Assembly: GCA_964030785.1 (NCBI GenBank)
Contig: OZ034975.1
Location: forward strand, 21,440,642 to 21,504,641
Direction of reading: 5' to 3'
Source: Siderastrea siderea
Lineage: Eukaryota > Cnidaria > Anthozoa > Scleractinia > Rhizangiidae
DNA: 64,000 bases
Numbering within the stretch: position 1 is the stretch's first letter; every line of letters begins with the position of its first letter. Below the pieces are notes generated by a model that saw nothing but the letters and a program-made list of their open reading frames with translations, was not told the origin of the DNA and did not search any database. Of this stretch, positions 10,001 through 18,610 are shown piece after piece. Both the position numbers and the translations under genes were made by a program.

Positions 10001-10994
10001 TGCTTGACTGCCTGAAGGGCACGGGGCGAAACTGCGGGGATGGAAAAAAGTTACTGGGAGCGCTTTCCACCGAAAAGCTGCTGGTGTACGCCCCTCTGCT
10101 ACGCTGGTATGTCGATCACGGGGCGGTGATCACGGCTGTCTATCGAACGATCGACTATACCCCCGGCAAGGTCTTTGATTGGTTTGTGGAGCAGGTAACA
10201 GAGGCTCGCCGTACAGGAGACGTTGAAAAGAGCAAGGCGCTGCTTGCTGAGGTGTTCAAACTGTTGGGAAACAGCGGCTACGGGAAACTCATCGAACTAC
10301 ACCGAACTACGATCATGAACTACACCAAAGACGAGAAGGTCGTTGACAGAGCCTTGCGAAGCGCCTATTTCAGTGATCTAGATGAGGTCAAGCAAGCGTA
10401 CGAGCTGGAAAGCCGAAAGCCTCGGATCACAATCAGACGGCCGTTCCAGATCGGAATCGCTGTCTACCAGCTCGCAAAGCTTCGAATGCTTGAATTTTAT
10501 TATGATTTTCTTGACAGGTATTTCGAAAGAAGAGACTTCGAGCTGATGCAGATGGACACGGACAGCAACTACAAGCCGAGCGGCTTGAGGACATTGTTTG
10601 GCCGGAGCTGCAAACAGAATTTGAGGCAAAAAAGCAAGAGTGGTTAGCTTGGGACAAGTGGAGCGGCCGCACTCCTGGGCTGTTCAAGCTCGAATGCGAA
10701 GGAAGCAGGATGATTGCGCTCTGCTCGAAGTGTTATTACATCGAGGAACTGGAGGGTGAAAAAAAGAAGTTCAGCACGAAAGGGGTGTCAAAGAAACAAA
10801 ACGAGATCACGTGGCAGCGTTTCAAGTCAGCGTTGGATGGCAGCAAGGACATGGCAACGAACATTGGTTTTCGCATGAACAACGGGAGGATGGTTACGTA
10901 CGAGCAGCAGAAGCTGGGGCTGAGCGCTTATTACGACAAACGCTGGGTATTGGAAGACGGCATTCACACACAGCCAATCGAGTTTCATAGTTAG
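7078..10994 (+). pseudogene. polB: protein-primed family B DNA polymerase, multiply frameshifted
   Basis: This is the replication enzyme of the element. An N-terminal region (about 7340-8440) ends in a zinc-finger-like CVHCRARFTQACNLQRRTQTC. A VSR-like GCHWHGCRKC motif follows near 8540. The exonuclease blocks are YDFEAYGD (8761-8784) and GFNSGRYDLNL (about 9060). Polymerase motif A is YDANALYLS near 9750, motif B LLGNSGYGK near 10270, and motif C DTDSNY at 10555-10572. Stops lie at 7622 (TAG), 8686 (TGA) and 8875 (TAG). Frame changes occur near 8472, 8895, 9135, 9925 and 10575, several in short homopolymers. The ATG at 7078 opens a 51-codon frame whose link to pol is uncertain. Its stop overlaps tail-to-tail with the integrase gene. 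All catalytic motifs are recognisable but the gene is dead as written. Confidence 0.93.
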
Positions 10995-11989
10995 ATTGCT
11001 GGCGGTAGCTGTGTATCGGGAGGGACAACCAACAGCTCCTCACGGACAAACCAGCGTTTTAGGCCGTTAAACAAATAATAGATAACCGGTGCGTCCGGTT
11101 TTATCATGATCTTTTCAATCTCGTAAACTTTCAGAGACCAGATTGCGTCGGTGGCTCTTCGGCGGCCACCTTCAAGTTCACCAGGTTGTTAGAGATAGCG
11201 AACCCTTGAACCAGAGGGGAGCTTTTTTTCGTTCACACCAACGGGTCTCAAATAAGGGGTCGAGGGATTCGCTGAAACAGTTTTCTTTTTGATGGCCTCA
11301 GCGAGTTTCTGACCGGTCAGTCGAGTGACTTCTTTTTTCAAAGCTGAAATAACAGCGGGCAATCGTGTCACCCATTCAGTCGATCTTCTGTTGTCTGGGA
11401 GGCGCATTTCAACCCCATATTGGTGTCCAAAAAGGCGTTCAGCCAGGGTGCGGTTGAATCTTTCAACGATAGCTTGATCACGGTGAATATCCACACGACC
11501 GCGTCTTACCTCGACATTATGTTTCGAAAGCAGCTGATTCACAGCGCCCATAAACTCACGATTAGGATCTACCTGAAGCAGTTTTGGCCAACTCAAAAGG
11601 CTCCGGCTATAAATCCGTTCCAGAGCAGCTGCGACTTCTCTGGCCTCTTTTGTGGTCAACGGTTCGGCCTCTTTGAAACGAGAGGCCACATCTACCACTG
11701 TGAGGGCGTACTTAAACGTTTTACGGGAGCGTGGTGGGCGATCGTGTGGGAGATACAGAAGATCGGCTTGGTGAACTTTGTTTGGAACAGGCACATCACA
11801 TTTCGGTCTTGGAATGTACCGCGGCGCTGGTAAGTAAACCTGCCAAAGAGCTTGCTTCCCCAATCAGTTTCGAGCCACATCTTCAGAGACTTTCGCAGCT
11901 TGGGCTAATTTTTTGATCGCTGCAAACCCTTTCCAATACCCTCGAGGGCTGACAACCTTTTTGAAACTTTTGAAACTTTGCGCGCTCAT
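10991..11989 (-). pseudogene. int: Polinton integrase (rve, DD35E) with two premature stops
   Basis: A retroviral-type integrase that would insert the element into host DNA. Read through from the ATG at 11989 it spans 333 codons. An N-terminal helical part is followed by the catalytic core: QADLLYL (Asp at about 11764), LLQVDPNREF (Asp at about 11569) and HRDQAIVERFNR (Glu at about 11464). The last two acids are 35 positions apart, the canonical DD35E spacing. The C-terminal part (EGGRRRAT...WSLKVYEI...YYLFNGL) looks like the SH3/chromodomain-like tail of Polinton integrases. A TGA at 11864-11866 and a TAA at 11189-11191 interrupt an otherwise clean frame with no frameshift. It starts 23 nt from the divergent ORF at 12013 and shares its promoter region. 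Confidence 0.93.
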
Positions 11990-12012
11990 TGTATATCACA
12001 CAATAAAAAAAA
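11990..12012. promoter_or_regulatory. divergent promoter between integrase and zinc-ribbon gene
   Basis: Only 23 nt (TGTATATCACACAATAAAAA and three more bases) separate two divergent start codons. It holds a TATAT motif usable in both directions and matches the short motif seen before other genes of the element. Confidence 0.5.
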
Positions 12013-12579
12013 ATGGACGACCCATTTGGTTGTTTGCGAGGTGTGGAGTTGGCCGAGCACGACCTTTACAAACTGATCTCAGAAATGGTGGAAAAAAAGT
12101 TAAATGAAGTGCCAAGGATTAATCATTGTCCTTCATGCGAGGTGCACCTAGTTAAGGTGATGAATGAGTTTTGTCGTGAATGCCCAGAATGCCATAGAAT
12201 GTTTGAATATGATGATGATGATCAGTTCCAAGAGGTGAGTCCGGGAAGATCTGCTGCTCCCTCTGCTCATTTTAAAAATGCTCTTCGGAAATGGAAAATT
12301 TACGAAATGTTTTCTTTCAACCAGATCTCTTTTCTGGGAAATGTTATTGCTCAATTTCAGGCGAAAACTGGCAAGTCAGTGAACTATTCCTGCTTTCTGC
12401 ACAATTATTTTGAAATGGTCCCTTCTGAAGTCTGGCCCTGCAAAAAAGAAATTATGGAATCTATTTCTCATCGCCTTCCTAAATCCTTTGCAGCCAGGCG
12501 ACGCGCAAAACAGGAATTTGATGAATGGCGCAGCACTATTTCTGTTTCAAGCCCAACCCCAACTTTTGTTTTAAATTAA
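12013..12579 (+). CDS. zinc-ribbon protein of unknown function
   Basis: An uninterrupted frame of 188 residues. Two CxxC pairs (CPSC at about residue 39 and CPEC at about residue 57) make a zinc ribbon, followed by an Asp-rich turn (YDDDDQ). The remainder is helical with a conserved-looking block VIAQFQAKTGKSVNYSCFL. Its arrangement recalls the late-transcription-factor-3-like proteins of large DNA viruses, but the resemblance is weak and I do not assign it. It diverges from the integrase and converges on the PLA2 gene, the only plus-strand gene within the minus-strand cluster. It has stayed open while its neighbours broke, which argues for a recent constraint or for chance in a short gene. 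Confidence 0.6.
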   Translation: MDDPFGCLRGVELAEHDLYKLISEMVEKKLNEVPRINHCPSCEVHLVKVMNEFCRECPECHRMFEYDDDDQFQEVSPGRSAAPSAHFKNALRKWKIYEMFSFNQISFLGNVIAQFQAKTGKSVNYSCFLHNYFEMVPSEVWPCKKEIMESISHRLPKSFAARRRAKQEFDEWRSTISVSSPTPTFVLN

Positions 12580-13363
12580 CTGTGTTCCTTGCTGCCGCAT
12601 GTCCCCACTGCCTTTGTTTCCACGGAACTGCGTCGAGAGCCTTCACCATTTTTTTGTCCGCTTTGTGTTTGCAATTTTTTGCATTTTCACAATATTTTTC
12701 GTTTTGAACAGACACCATAATCCACGTCATGTTGCATTGCGATCGTGTCTGTTGCCCCCTTTGGTTGTTGATATATTTGCTGAATCTGACCCGTTTCTGG
12801 ATCGTAGTTCACCTGCTGTTCAAGGGGATTATATGGCCCGGTATAATTATGGCCCGATAACGTCCAACCCCGTTTTGGTTTGGGGAGTTTTCCAATCGCT
12901 GAATGAATGTCAATCTCCGCCCCATCCAAATCCGGTCTGTCTGTTTTGTGGCGTCTGTTTGGTCGAACTTTGGTTGAAATTTGATCGAGCATCTCACCGC
13001 CAACTTTTTGAAAAACTGGGCGGGCTTTGTCTAGCGTATAATTGATTGCTTTCTTTTGCAGATTGGGGTCTCGCAAAGCTTCAGACGCGTAATAACGTCC
13101 AGCCTCGAGCCCTTTTTTCGCAAGAAACGGAATTCCTTTTTCAATGGCTAGATCACCCACCGTCATAGCGATATTACCAAGAACACTACCACCCTCCGCT
13201 CGGGAGGGCTCCCCTAGTTTCCCGGCAGAAAACGAGTTTTTGTTATTCCGCAACTAGCACATTTTGTCTTTAAGAGTTTTCGATTGTTCTTTGTAATTAC
13301 AACCTTTTCACTTCTTTTCACATTGGGGGTGTGCCGTTTTTCTTTCACACAGTACACTTCCAT
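12536..13363 (-). pseudogene. DUF5679 zinc ribbon fused to phospholipase A2-like domain, frameshifted
   Basis: From the ATG at 13363 the frame gives MEVYCVKEKRHTP, ending KTKCASCGITKTRF, the short DUF5679-type zinc ribbon (first pair reduced to one Cys). The reading then changes frame near 13220-13250 and continues with an amphipathic region (GDLAIEKGIPFLAKKGLEAG). A PLA2 domain follows: WTLSGHNYTGPYNPLEQQ gives the calcium-loop-like segment and IAMQHDVDYG the HD catalytic pair. A second frame change near 12700 leads to the Cys/Lys helix and the KKMVKALDAVP block. Domains like this sit in the minor capsid protein of parvoviruses and in Polintons and would act on endosomal membranes during entry. 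It begins 12 nt after the protease stop. Confidence 0.8.
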
Positions 13364-13374
13364 TTTTGTATATC

Positions 13375-13828
13375 TTATGAAAAATAGTTCTTTACGATGC
13401 GTTCGTTTTGAAGGACATTGTTGGTGAACATTTTCAAAATGTTGGCGAAACTTGTGCCTTTGTTTCTTTCGTTTAAAAAGAGAAGGCAATAATAACCACA
13501 TCTTACACTTTTTTCTCATTGAATTTGGTTGTCGTTTCGGAAAAATTTTTGATTTCGTGCACTGACATTTCCTTTTCCCATTCTAAAGGTGGTGGAAGCC
13601 CAAATGAGTCGAAATATTCGTATGCTCCATTTTTGGAACGCCAACAACACAGCCAATGAATTCCCAAATTTCGAAAATCATCCAAGTTGATAATGCACGG
13701 GGAATGAAACAGAGGTTTCAGTTCATTTCTGCTAAAAATACCTTTGATGGAATGCGCAAAACATCGCACCATTTTATAAGGTCAATGTTGGAGAGAGGCG
13801 TGTCTTTAAACTTTTTTTTTATAATCAT
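13375..13828 (-). pseudogene. adenain-like (C5/ULP1-type) cysteine protease, frameshifted
   Basis: The maturation protease of the virion-type gene set. The start codon at 13828 lies inside the end of the upstream gene (23-nt overlap). CIINLDD leads to the catalytic His in LGIHWLCCW (about 13657), then the Asp in YEYFDSFG (about 13609), and after a frameshift the catalytic Cys region CGYYCLLFL (about 13490). Frame changes are near 13745 and in an A-run near 13506. The His-Asp-Cys order and the CGYxC motif are those of adenovirus-like proteases in Polintons. The full length would be about 150 residues, short but normal for this group. It lies between the pX-like gene and the PLA2 gene. Confidence 0.88.
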
Positions 13829-14493
13829 CCCACGTTCCGAAGAAAGGTGGGGGTGGAATTTGCATTCCTCTTCCCTTTGGAGGTGGGGGTCGGGGGGAGC
13901 GACGTGGAGGTGGTGGTTGAGTTTGCAAGCCTTTCCCGAGTATCTTTTTGACTAAGTCGATAGCCAAAGGTACTCCTATGGACGCTAACATACCAAGGAA
14001 ACCGCCTTATTGTGCGGCGCCTCCCCTTACAACACCTTGTCCGACAAGATATCGTTCCACTTCCTTTTCTGAGCAGGGGTCATCCTCTGAGCAAGTTTGT
14101 AAAGTTCAATTTACTTCGACCCAAAACCCTTTCCGAATATCTTTTTCAGCAACTTCTCACCACCAAAACTCAAACCAGCACTTGCTAACACCCCAAGGGC
14201 GGGCTTTATCAAAGGTCGTGCCAAACCAAGCCCAGCAGAAAACAAGTTTCCACCACGCTGCGCAGTATTTTGAATCTGAGTCTGGCTTAAATTGAGCTCA
14301 AGCCCTTTTCCCGCCGCTGCTGTTTTTTTACTCGTTTGATTTGAGTTGCAGTTAGAAGTAGTTCATCTCTGCGTCCAATTTGCTCTGGTTTAACTCTGAG
14401 AGACACAGCTGTTTTTGAAATATAAGCTTTTTGTAATTTCTTTTTTTGACCATCGGTCAGCTCTATTTTAAAAGGATAATATGTTGTAGCCAT
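13806..14493 (-). pseudogene. small basic virion-type protein with hydrophobic Gly-rich segments, broken
   Basis: Begins MATTYYPFKIELTDGQKKKL and has a TxTQIKRVKK-like basic helix. After a frameshift near 14300 it continues with a Gly/Ala-rich amphipathic stretch (FGGEKLLKKIFGKGFG). A TAA near 14109 precedes YKLAQRMTPAQKRKW, and a further stop and frame change lead to the last part, with LAIDLVKKILGKGL and a proline-rich tail (PPPPRRSPRPPPP) ending at 13806. Such a basic, membrane-active, glycine-rich protein upstream of the protease occupies the place of the pX/pVI-like proteins of adenovirus-related elements, a link I infer from position and composition. The start is preceded by TATATACGAAAG. 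Confidence 0.6.
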
Positions 14494-14505
14494 CTTTCGT
14501 ATATA
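14494..14505 (-). promoter_or_regulatory. late-type motif TATATACGAAAG
   Basis: Directly abuts the ATG at 14493. It is the best example of the short TATATAC-type motif found ahead of several virion-type genes of this element. Confidence 0.5.
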
Positions 14506-14520
14506 TTAATTGAGATTTTT

Positions 14521-15776
14521 TTAGCTTGCAACAAGTTCGTTTCCAATTTTCTTTAATACAAATTCTTCCTCATTCAAAACTACAGCAAAGATTATGTAAT
14601 CTTGTGCGTTAGCAGCTTCATTCAATCTGTAATGAAATTCAAGTTTTTTAGGATCGCCTGTCACACTTTCTTCGGTGTTTCTTAAATCAAAGTAGATAAT
14701 TGGGTATAAAGCCTGAAAGCTGGCAAGTTTCAGCTGAACACCGGTGTTGTAATCGTTTTTTCTGTACCTAAAATTAATTAAATCATTCAAAATTCTTATT
14801 TTAAAATCATGATCGTAATCAAGCTCAGGGTAAAAGCTTGCGCCGTGCTGAAGGCGGCAAGTGGCTAATCTTGCGGAGTTATCACCATCGATATCGAATG
14901 TGTCAAATACGTAAGGGTTTTGTGTATAAGAATTTTGTTTTTGTTTTTGTTGAAAGAATACAAAAACATGCTTCGGGTTTTTTACCCCAGGTGTAATTAA
15001 CCACGTGCCATTTGCGTCCCTTCGAACGCTGCTGGGATGCGAAACTTCTTTTAGGTATTTCCATTGGGTTGGTTTCAAGAAATTTTCATTGACCAAGGTT
15101 TGACCTTTACTTGTAAACTGTAATTGTGGCACCCACAACTCAAATTTACGAACGACAATCCTTCGAGCTGTTCCGTCGTTTTGGAAAATCATTTCTTCGT
15201 CGTCTTGTAGAACAATTTCAAACTCAAGTTGCATTGGTGGCAGCAGTCTGTCCGATAGACCTTCGAAGAAAGAGTATCGATTCAAAGGAATGATGGATTG
15301 AACTATTGCACCTTCATGTGACAACTGAGCCCTTCCTCGCATTCCAGTGTTTGTTGCATTACCATCAGTTACCGTGGTGGCGTCAGAGTCAAGATACCAA
15401 AATTGGTTTTTTGCCACGCTTCTTGAAAAATCGTCCGAAAAATCAAGCTGTTTTTTGTTAAAAATGACTGTATATATTTCTGCCGTCATACAGAGTTTCT
15501 CCCGCTGATTTAAGAGTCAAATTTTTGATCAATGAGAAAGAACCGTTGATTGGAGCCGATTCCGTGTCACCTGCAATAGCCGCTCCATTAGCCACTGCTT
15601 CAAACCTAAAATCAACTCGAAAATAAGCGTTGTACCAGTCATAAAAACTGTCCCGATCTCTTACAGTGAATTTATAGTTTGATTTTTTTCAGTTTGGTTA
15701 TTTCCTGGTAATGTAATTGGAGTAAATTTACTTGGACGTATTCAGTCTTCTCAACATATGGTTGTGACCTAAACAT
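14521..15776 (-). pseudogene. major capsid protein (double jelly-roll), N-terminal frameshifts
   Basis: The long frame 14521-15489 (322 residues) holds most of the protein: VAKNQFWYLDSDATT, RYSFFEGLSDRLLPPMQLEF, RRIVVRKFELWVPQL and VNENFLKPTQWKYLKE. These are blocks I recognise from Polinton major capsid proteins. The N-terminal part from the ATG at 15776 lies in other frames (MFRSQPYVEKTEY, then DRDSFYDWYNAYF, then APINGSFSLIKNLTLKSAG). Frame changes are near 15725, 15690 and 15480. The expected total is about 420 residues. The product would build the icosahedral shell. It is next to the pX-like gene and downstream of two other virion-type genes, all on one strand. The motif TATATCCGTTAAG precedes the start. 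Confidence 0.88.
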
Positions 15777-15789
15777 CTTAACGGATATA
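15777..15789 (-). promoter_or_regulatory. late-type motif TATATCCGTTAAG
   Basis: Variant of the TATATAC motif directly before the capsid gene start. Confidence 0.4.
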
Positions 15790-15830
15790 CTAAAAGAAAA
15801 AATTTTTACAATTATTTTTTTCTTTTACGA

Positions 15831-16291
15831 TTAATTTTCTTTTGCCAAAAGACTATTTAATTTTATCATTGTTGATGGGGTAATAGAGGGTTTTTTAGTC
15901 TCTTTATTTTGCATAAGTTGATTTATTTTTATTATAGAAGATGGGGAGATAGAGGGTTTTCTCGGCACTTGATTTTGCAAAATGTTTTTTCAAGTTTCTT
16001 TTTTGCATCCAAAGACACCTGTTGTGGTTTTTGTTTGCGTTTTTGCACTATTTTTTGAAATTTTTTTTATCCTTTTTCGACAGCAATTTCACCAACTTTC
16101 TGCCCCACTTTTTCAGCGTCTGTTTTTGCAGCTTTGTCGGCGGCTTTCTTCACCACATTCTTTGCAGTGCCTTTAAATACTTTGCCAATTGTCATAAGAG
16201 TGTCACGGATTAAACCCGACCCCTTAAGTTTATATCGATACCTTCCGGCGTGTTCGTCAAAAAATTTTGTCCACTCACTCAGATGATTCAT
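15831..16291 (-). pseudogene. basic Lys/Ala-rich protein with a duplicated C-terminal motif
   Basis: The first frame (MNHLSEWTKFFDEHAGRYRY...) has an amphipathic Lys/Ala-rich helix (KNVVKKAADKAAKTDAEKVG). After frameshifts near 16068 and 15980 the C-terminus contains two tandem copies of one motif: KPSISPSSIIKINQLM and KPSITPSTMIKLNSLL. The function is not known to me. Position between the capsid and penton-like genes, small size and basicity fit a core or scaffold-type virion protein. The ATG at 16291 is preceded by TATACGAACC. The two repeats are nearly identical in spacing and look like a recent internal duplication of a peptide that binds a repeated partner or is a protease target. Confidence 0.55.
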
Positions 16292-16301
16292 GGTTCGTAT
16301 A
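16292..16301 (-). promoter_or_regulatory. late-type motif TATACGAACC
   Basis: Abuts the ATG at 16291. Member of the short motif family. Confidence 0.4.
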
Positions 16302-16320
16302 TTTAAAACAGTGAAAAAAC

Positions 16321-17397
16321 TTACTCTTTTTCAATCATTAAACTAACAGCAACATCTATTCCATTAAGATCCAGTGGATTGCCTCTTCCGTCTGTCACCC
16401 AAATCCTTATTGAATTAATAATGCTCCTATTTGTAGGATGCCACTCAAGCCGATACGGTTCTTTTTGAAATGGATAACTGACCCGAAGCCCTGGTGTTGA
16501 AAAACTGTATAAGACATCGCTTGGAACATCATTTGCTCGCCGGCTGATCAGATCGCAGTGGAGGAACACCCAATCAACGCTTCTTGTGATATCTGGGACC
16601 ATTGCTCCGACAAAATTCTTTTCTCCCGTCAAAATCTTTTTTTTCATAACCAAGCAATTCTGCGAACTCGCCTTCAGAAAGGTAAAGCTCATAATTTTCA
16701 TGCATCAGAATGACAACCCGGAATATTGTCATATCGAAATACAGAGTGAAAATGAAATCACTGTCTTTGTCTTTCGGGTCAACTTTACCGGTTTTGGTCT
16801 AAAGAAAACTGTTGATGTCAAAGTAATCCTATATTCCGTTTGGAAAAATCAAGGTCTTCCACTCTTCAGTTTTCTTTCTCCAGCGAATTTTGTTGTTACC
16901 ATAAGAGGCATCGATGTTGCACCATGTGTAGCTCATTGTGATAAGTTTGTTTAGCGCGGCTTTATAGTTTCCTGAACCCAAGTAGATCGGAGGTTGAAAG
17001 TTGATTGTGAAATCGTATGAAACCTGGCGCCCCACGGTTCTTTGTTGTTTTGCGATTGCACCGAGTCCAACTAGTAAATCAAGCAGAGAAAATACCTGAT
17101 TTTTTAGTTTTATTGAGTTGTTTCCAGCTTTAATCGATCCTTTGCTCACGTAAAGTCGGTGGATCAATTTGTCAGCACTAGCGATACCACTTCCTTCGGT
17201 TTCCCAATCCTGTTCAGAAAAGTCCTCTTCATCGTCTGAAGGCTCAACAAAAGGTCTTCGGCTTATGACAGCTTTTTCCAGGGAGGTTGGAGGAGATTCT
17301 TTACTTTTGCTTGGGGGTGTAGACTTTAGGCTCTGCCTCCCCTGCTGCAGCTGTTTCGATAGAGGTTGGGTTTGCCTTCTTTTTTCATAGATCCCAT
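16321..17397 (-). pseudogene. penton/minor capsid-like protein, frameshifted
   Basis: Fragments in order are: an acidic N-terminus (VEPSDDEEDFSEQDWETEG); the frame 16829-17167 with LIHRLYVSKGSIKAGNN, PPIYLGSGNYKAALNKL and YTWCNIDASYGNNKIRW; then DYFDINSF and FTLYFDMTIFRVVILMHENY in shifted frames; and finally 16321-16600 with VDWVFLHCDLISRRANDV, RVSYPFQKEPYRLEWHP and IWVTDGRGNPLDLNGIDV. The last block, with its final jelly-roll-like strands, is very typical of the second structural protein of cnidarian Polintons, usually taken as the penton or minor capsid protein. At least four frame changes. It starts 3 nt after the stop of the upstream gene, as if co-transcribed. Confidence 0.7.
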
Positions 17398-17400
17398 CTC

Positions 17401-17982
17401 TTATTTTTTGAGTTCCGCAATGGTTTTGCCTTTCAAACCTAATTCCGATTCTCCTACTGTGTAGTTGGGATCATTTCCGAATTTCGTGATCAGCTGATTG
17501 ACCGTTTGCAACACGGTTGATTCATGGTGATTCTCAGGTTCAACCGGCCCCGGCATCCCCCACTCTTTACGTGTGGATTTTTCTTTGAGTGGCGGGATTG
17601 GTGGTGGAAAATCATCACCATCATCATATTGGTATGGGGATGGTGGTGATGGTAGTGGTGATGGTGGTGGTGTTGGTTCTGGTGATGGTGATGGTGGTGG
17701 TGATGGGTCTGGTGTTGGGGCATCTGGTCTGAATTCATCACCAAACGGGTTGGTTCTGTCAAAGTCATCCATTGCATAATCGGGACTTTCCTCCACCTCT
17801 TGCGTTGTGGTGCTGCTCTTTTCAACAAGCCTTTTTTTAATTGGTTTAAAAAGCTCCTCCCTGAAAGCTGACCAAATTCTTTGCTTATTTTGTCCATTCT
17901 AAATTTTTGGCGAATGTCTTTTTTTTTGTTGATCGATGACCGACTTTTCTTTAGCCAACTGATGCCACTTTTGTATTGACAT
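17401..17982 (-). pseudogene. coiled/proline-rich virion-type protein with one in-frame TAG
   Basis: From the ATG at 17982 one frame runs to 17401, broken only by TAG at 17899-17901. The N-terminal part (KWHQLAKEKSVIDQQKKRHS) is helical. The middle is acidic (DYAMDDFDRTNPFGDEF), then comes a long Pro/Ser linker (residues about 88-115), and the C-terminus has VLQTVNQLITKFGNDPNYTV. On the other strand the proline linker is a GGT/GAT-rich simple repeat. Function unknown. As first gene of the minus-strand virion cluster and close to the divergent ATPase it may be a scaffold or core protein. Confidence 0.55.
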
Positions 17983-17989
17983 AATTCCA

Positions 17990-18608
17990 GATTCCAAATT
18001 ATGACCCAGGTTTTTCCAAGAGTAGCTACGAGCAAGGCCACCCTTGCATGCCAGCCGATGTTTTCCGGATGCTAATTTGTGGACCTAGTAATTCTGGCAA
18101 AACAAACATATTACTGTTTATGCTTTATGAGTTGCTAGAGTTCGATAAAATTTACCTCTTTTCAAAGAACCTGAACCAGAACAAATACCAGGTTCTTTTG
18201 CAGGACTTTGCTGAACAAATCAACCCCGAGGTTGGTTACGAGGTCATCGAGGCTGTCGGTGATGAAATCATTCCATTTGAGGAGCTACCAGTGGACAACC
18301 AAAAAATTGTTGTCTTTGATGACCTGGTTTGTGAAAGCAACCAAAACATTATCATAAATTATTTTATTAACGGTCGGCACAGAAACTGCTGCGTTATTTA
18401 CCTTACTCAAACCTTCTACAAGGTGCCGAAAAATATCCGGGATAACTGCAGCCATTTTTGTATTTTCAGATTTCTTCCACGAGAAAACAAGCGGATTGCA
18501 GACGAGATCATACCACGTTAGGTCGCGCCACCGATAAAAAAATATTCTTTCTTTCACTATGACAAGCCCCAAAAATTAATGAAGAAAAATTTCGATGAAG
18601 ATATATAA
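17990..18608 (+). pseudogene. packaging ATPase (HerA/FtsK, A32-like), C-terminal frameshift
   Basis: Powers DNA entry into the capsid. The main open frame 18048-18521 shows Walker A GPSNSGKT, Walker B KIVVFDDLV and the sensor region YLTQTFYKVPKNIRDNCSHF, a pattern standard for Polinton ATPases. Upstream codons in the same frame (PNYDPGFSKSSYEQGHPCM) look like genuine N-terminal sequence but lack an ATG, so the original start is lost or lies upstream in another frame. After the stop at 18521 the C-terminal peptide (KKYSFFHYDKPQKL) continues in a different frame to TAA at 18608, one frameshift near 18520. Divergent from the minus-strand virion cluster and just ahead of the fibre gene. Confidence 0.9.
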
Positions 18609-18610
18609 TT

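Noticed and set aside
11864..11866. TGA in integrase and TGA at 8686 in pol both fall where Trp would fit, suggesting recoding
   Set aside because: Other breaks in the same genes are TAG, TAA and frameshifts, and the cargo genes use normal codons. Ordinary decay explains it.
17573..17779. Gly/Asp-rich plus-strand ORF
   Set aside because: Antisense of the proline linker of the 17401-17982 gene.
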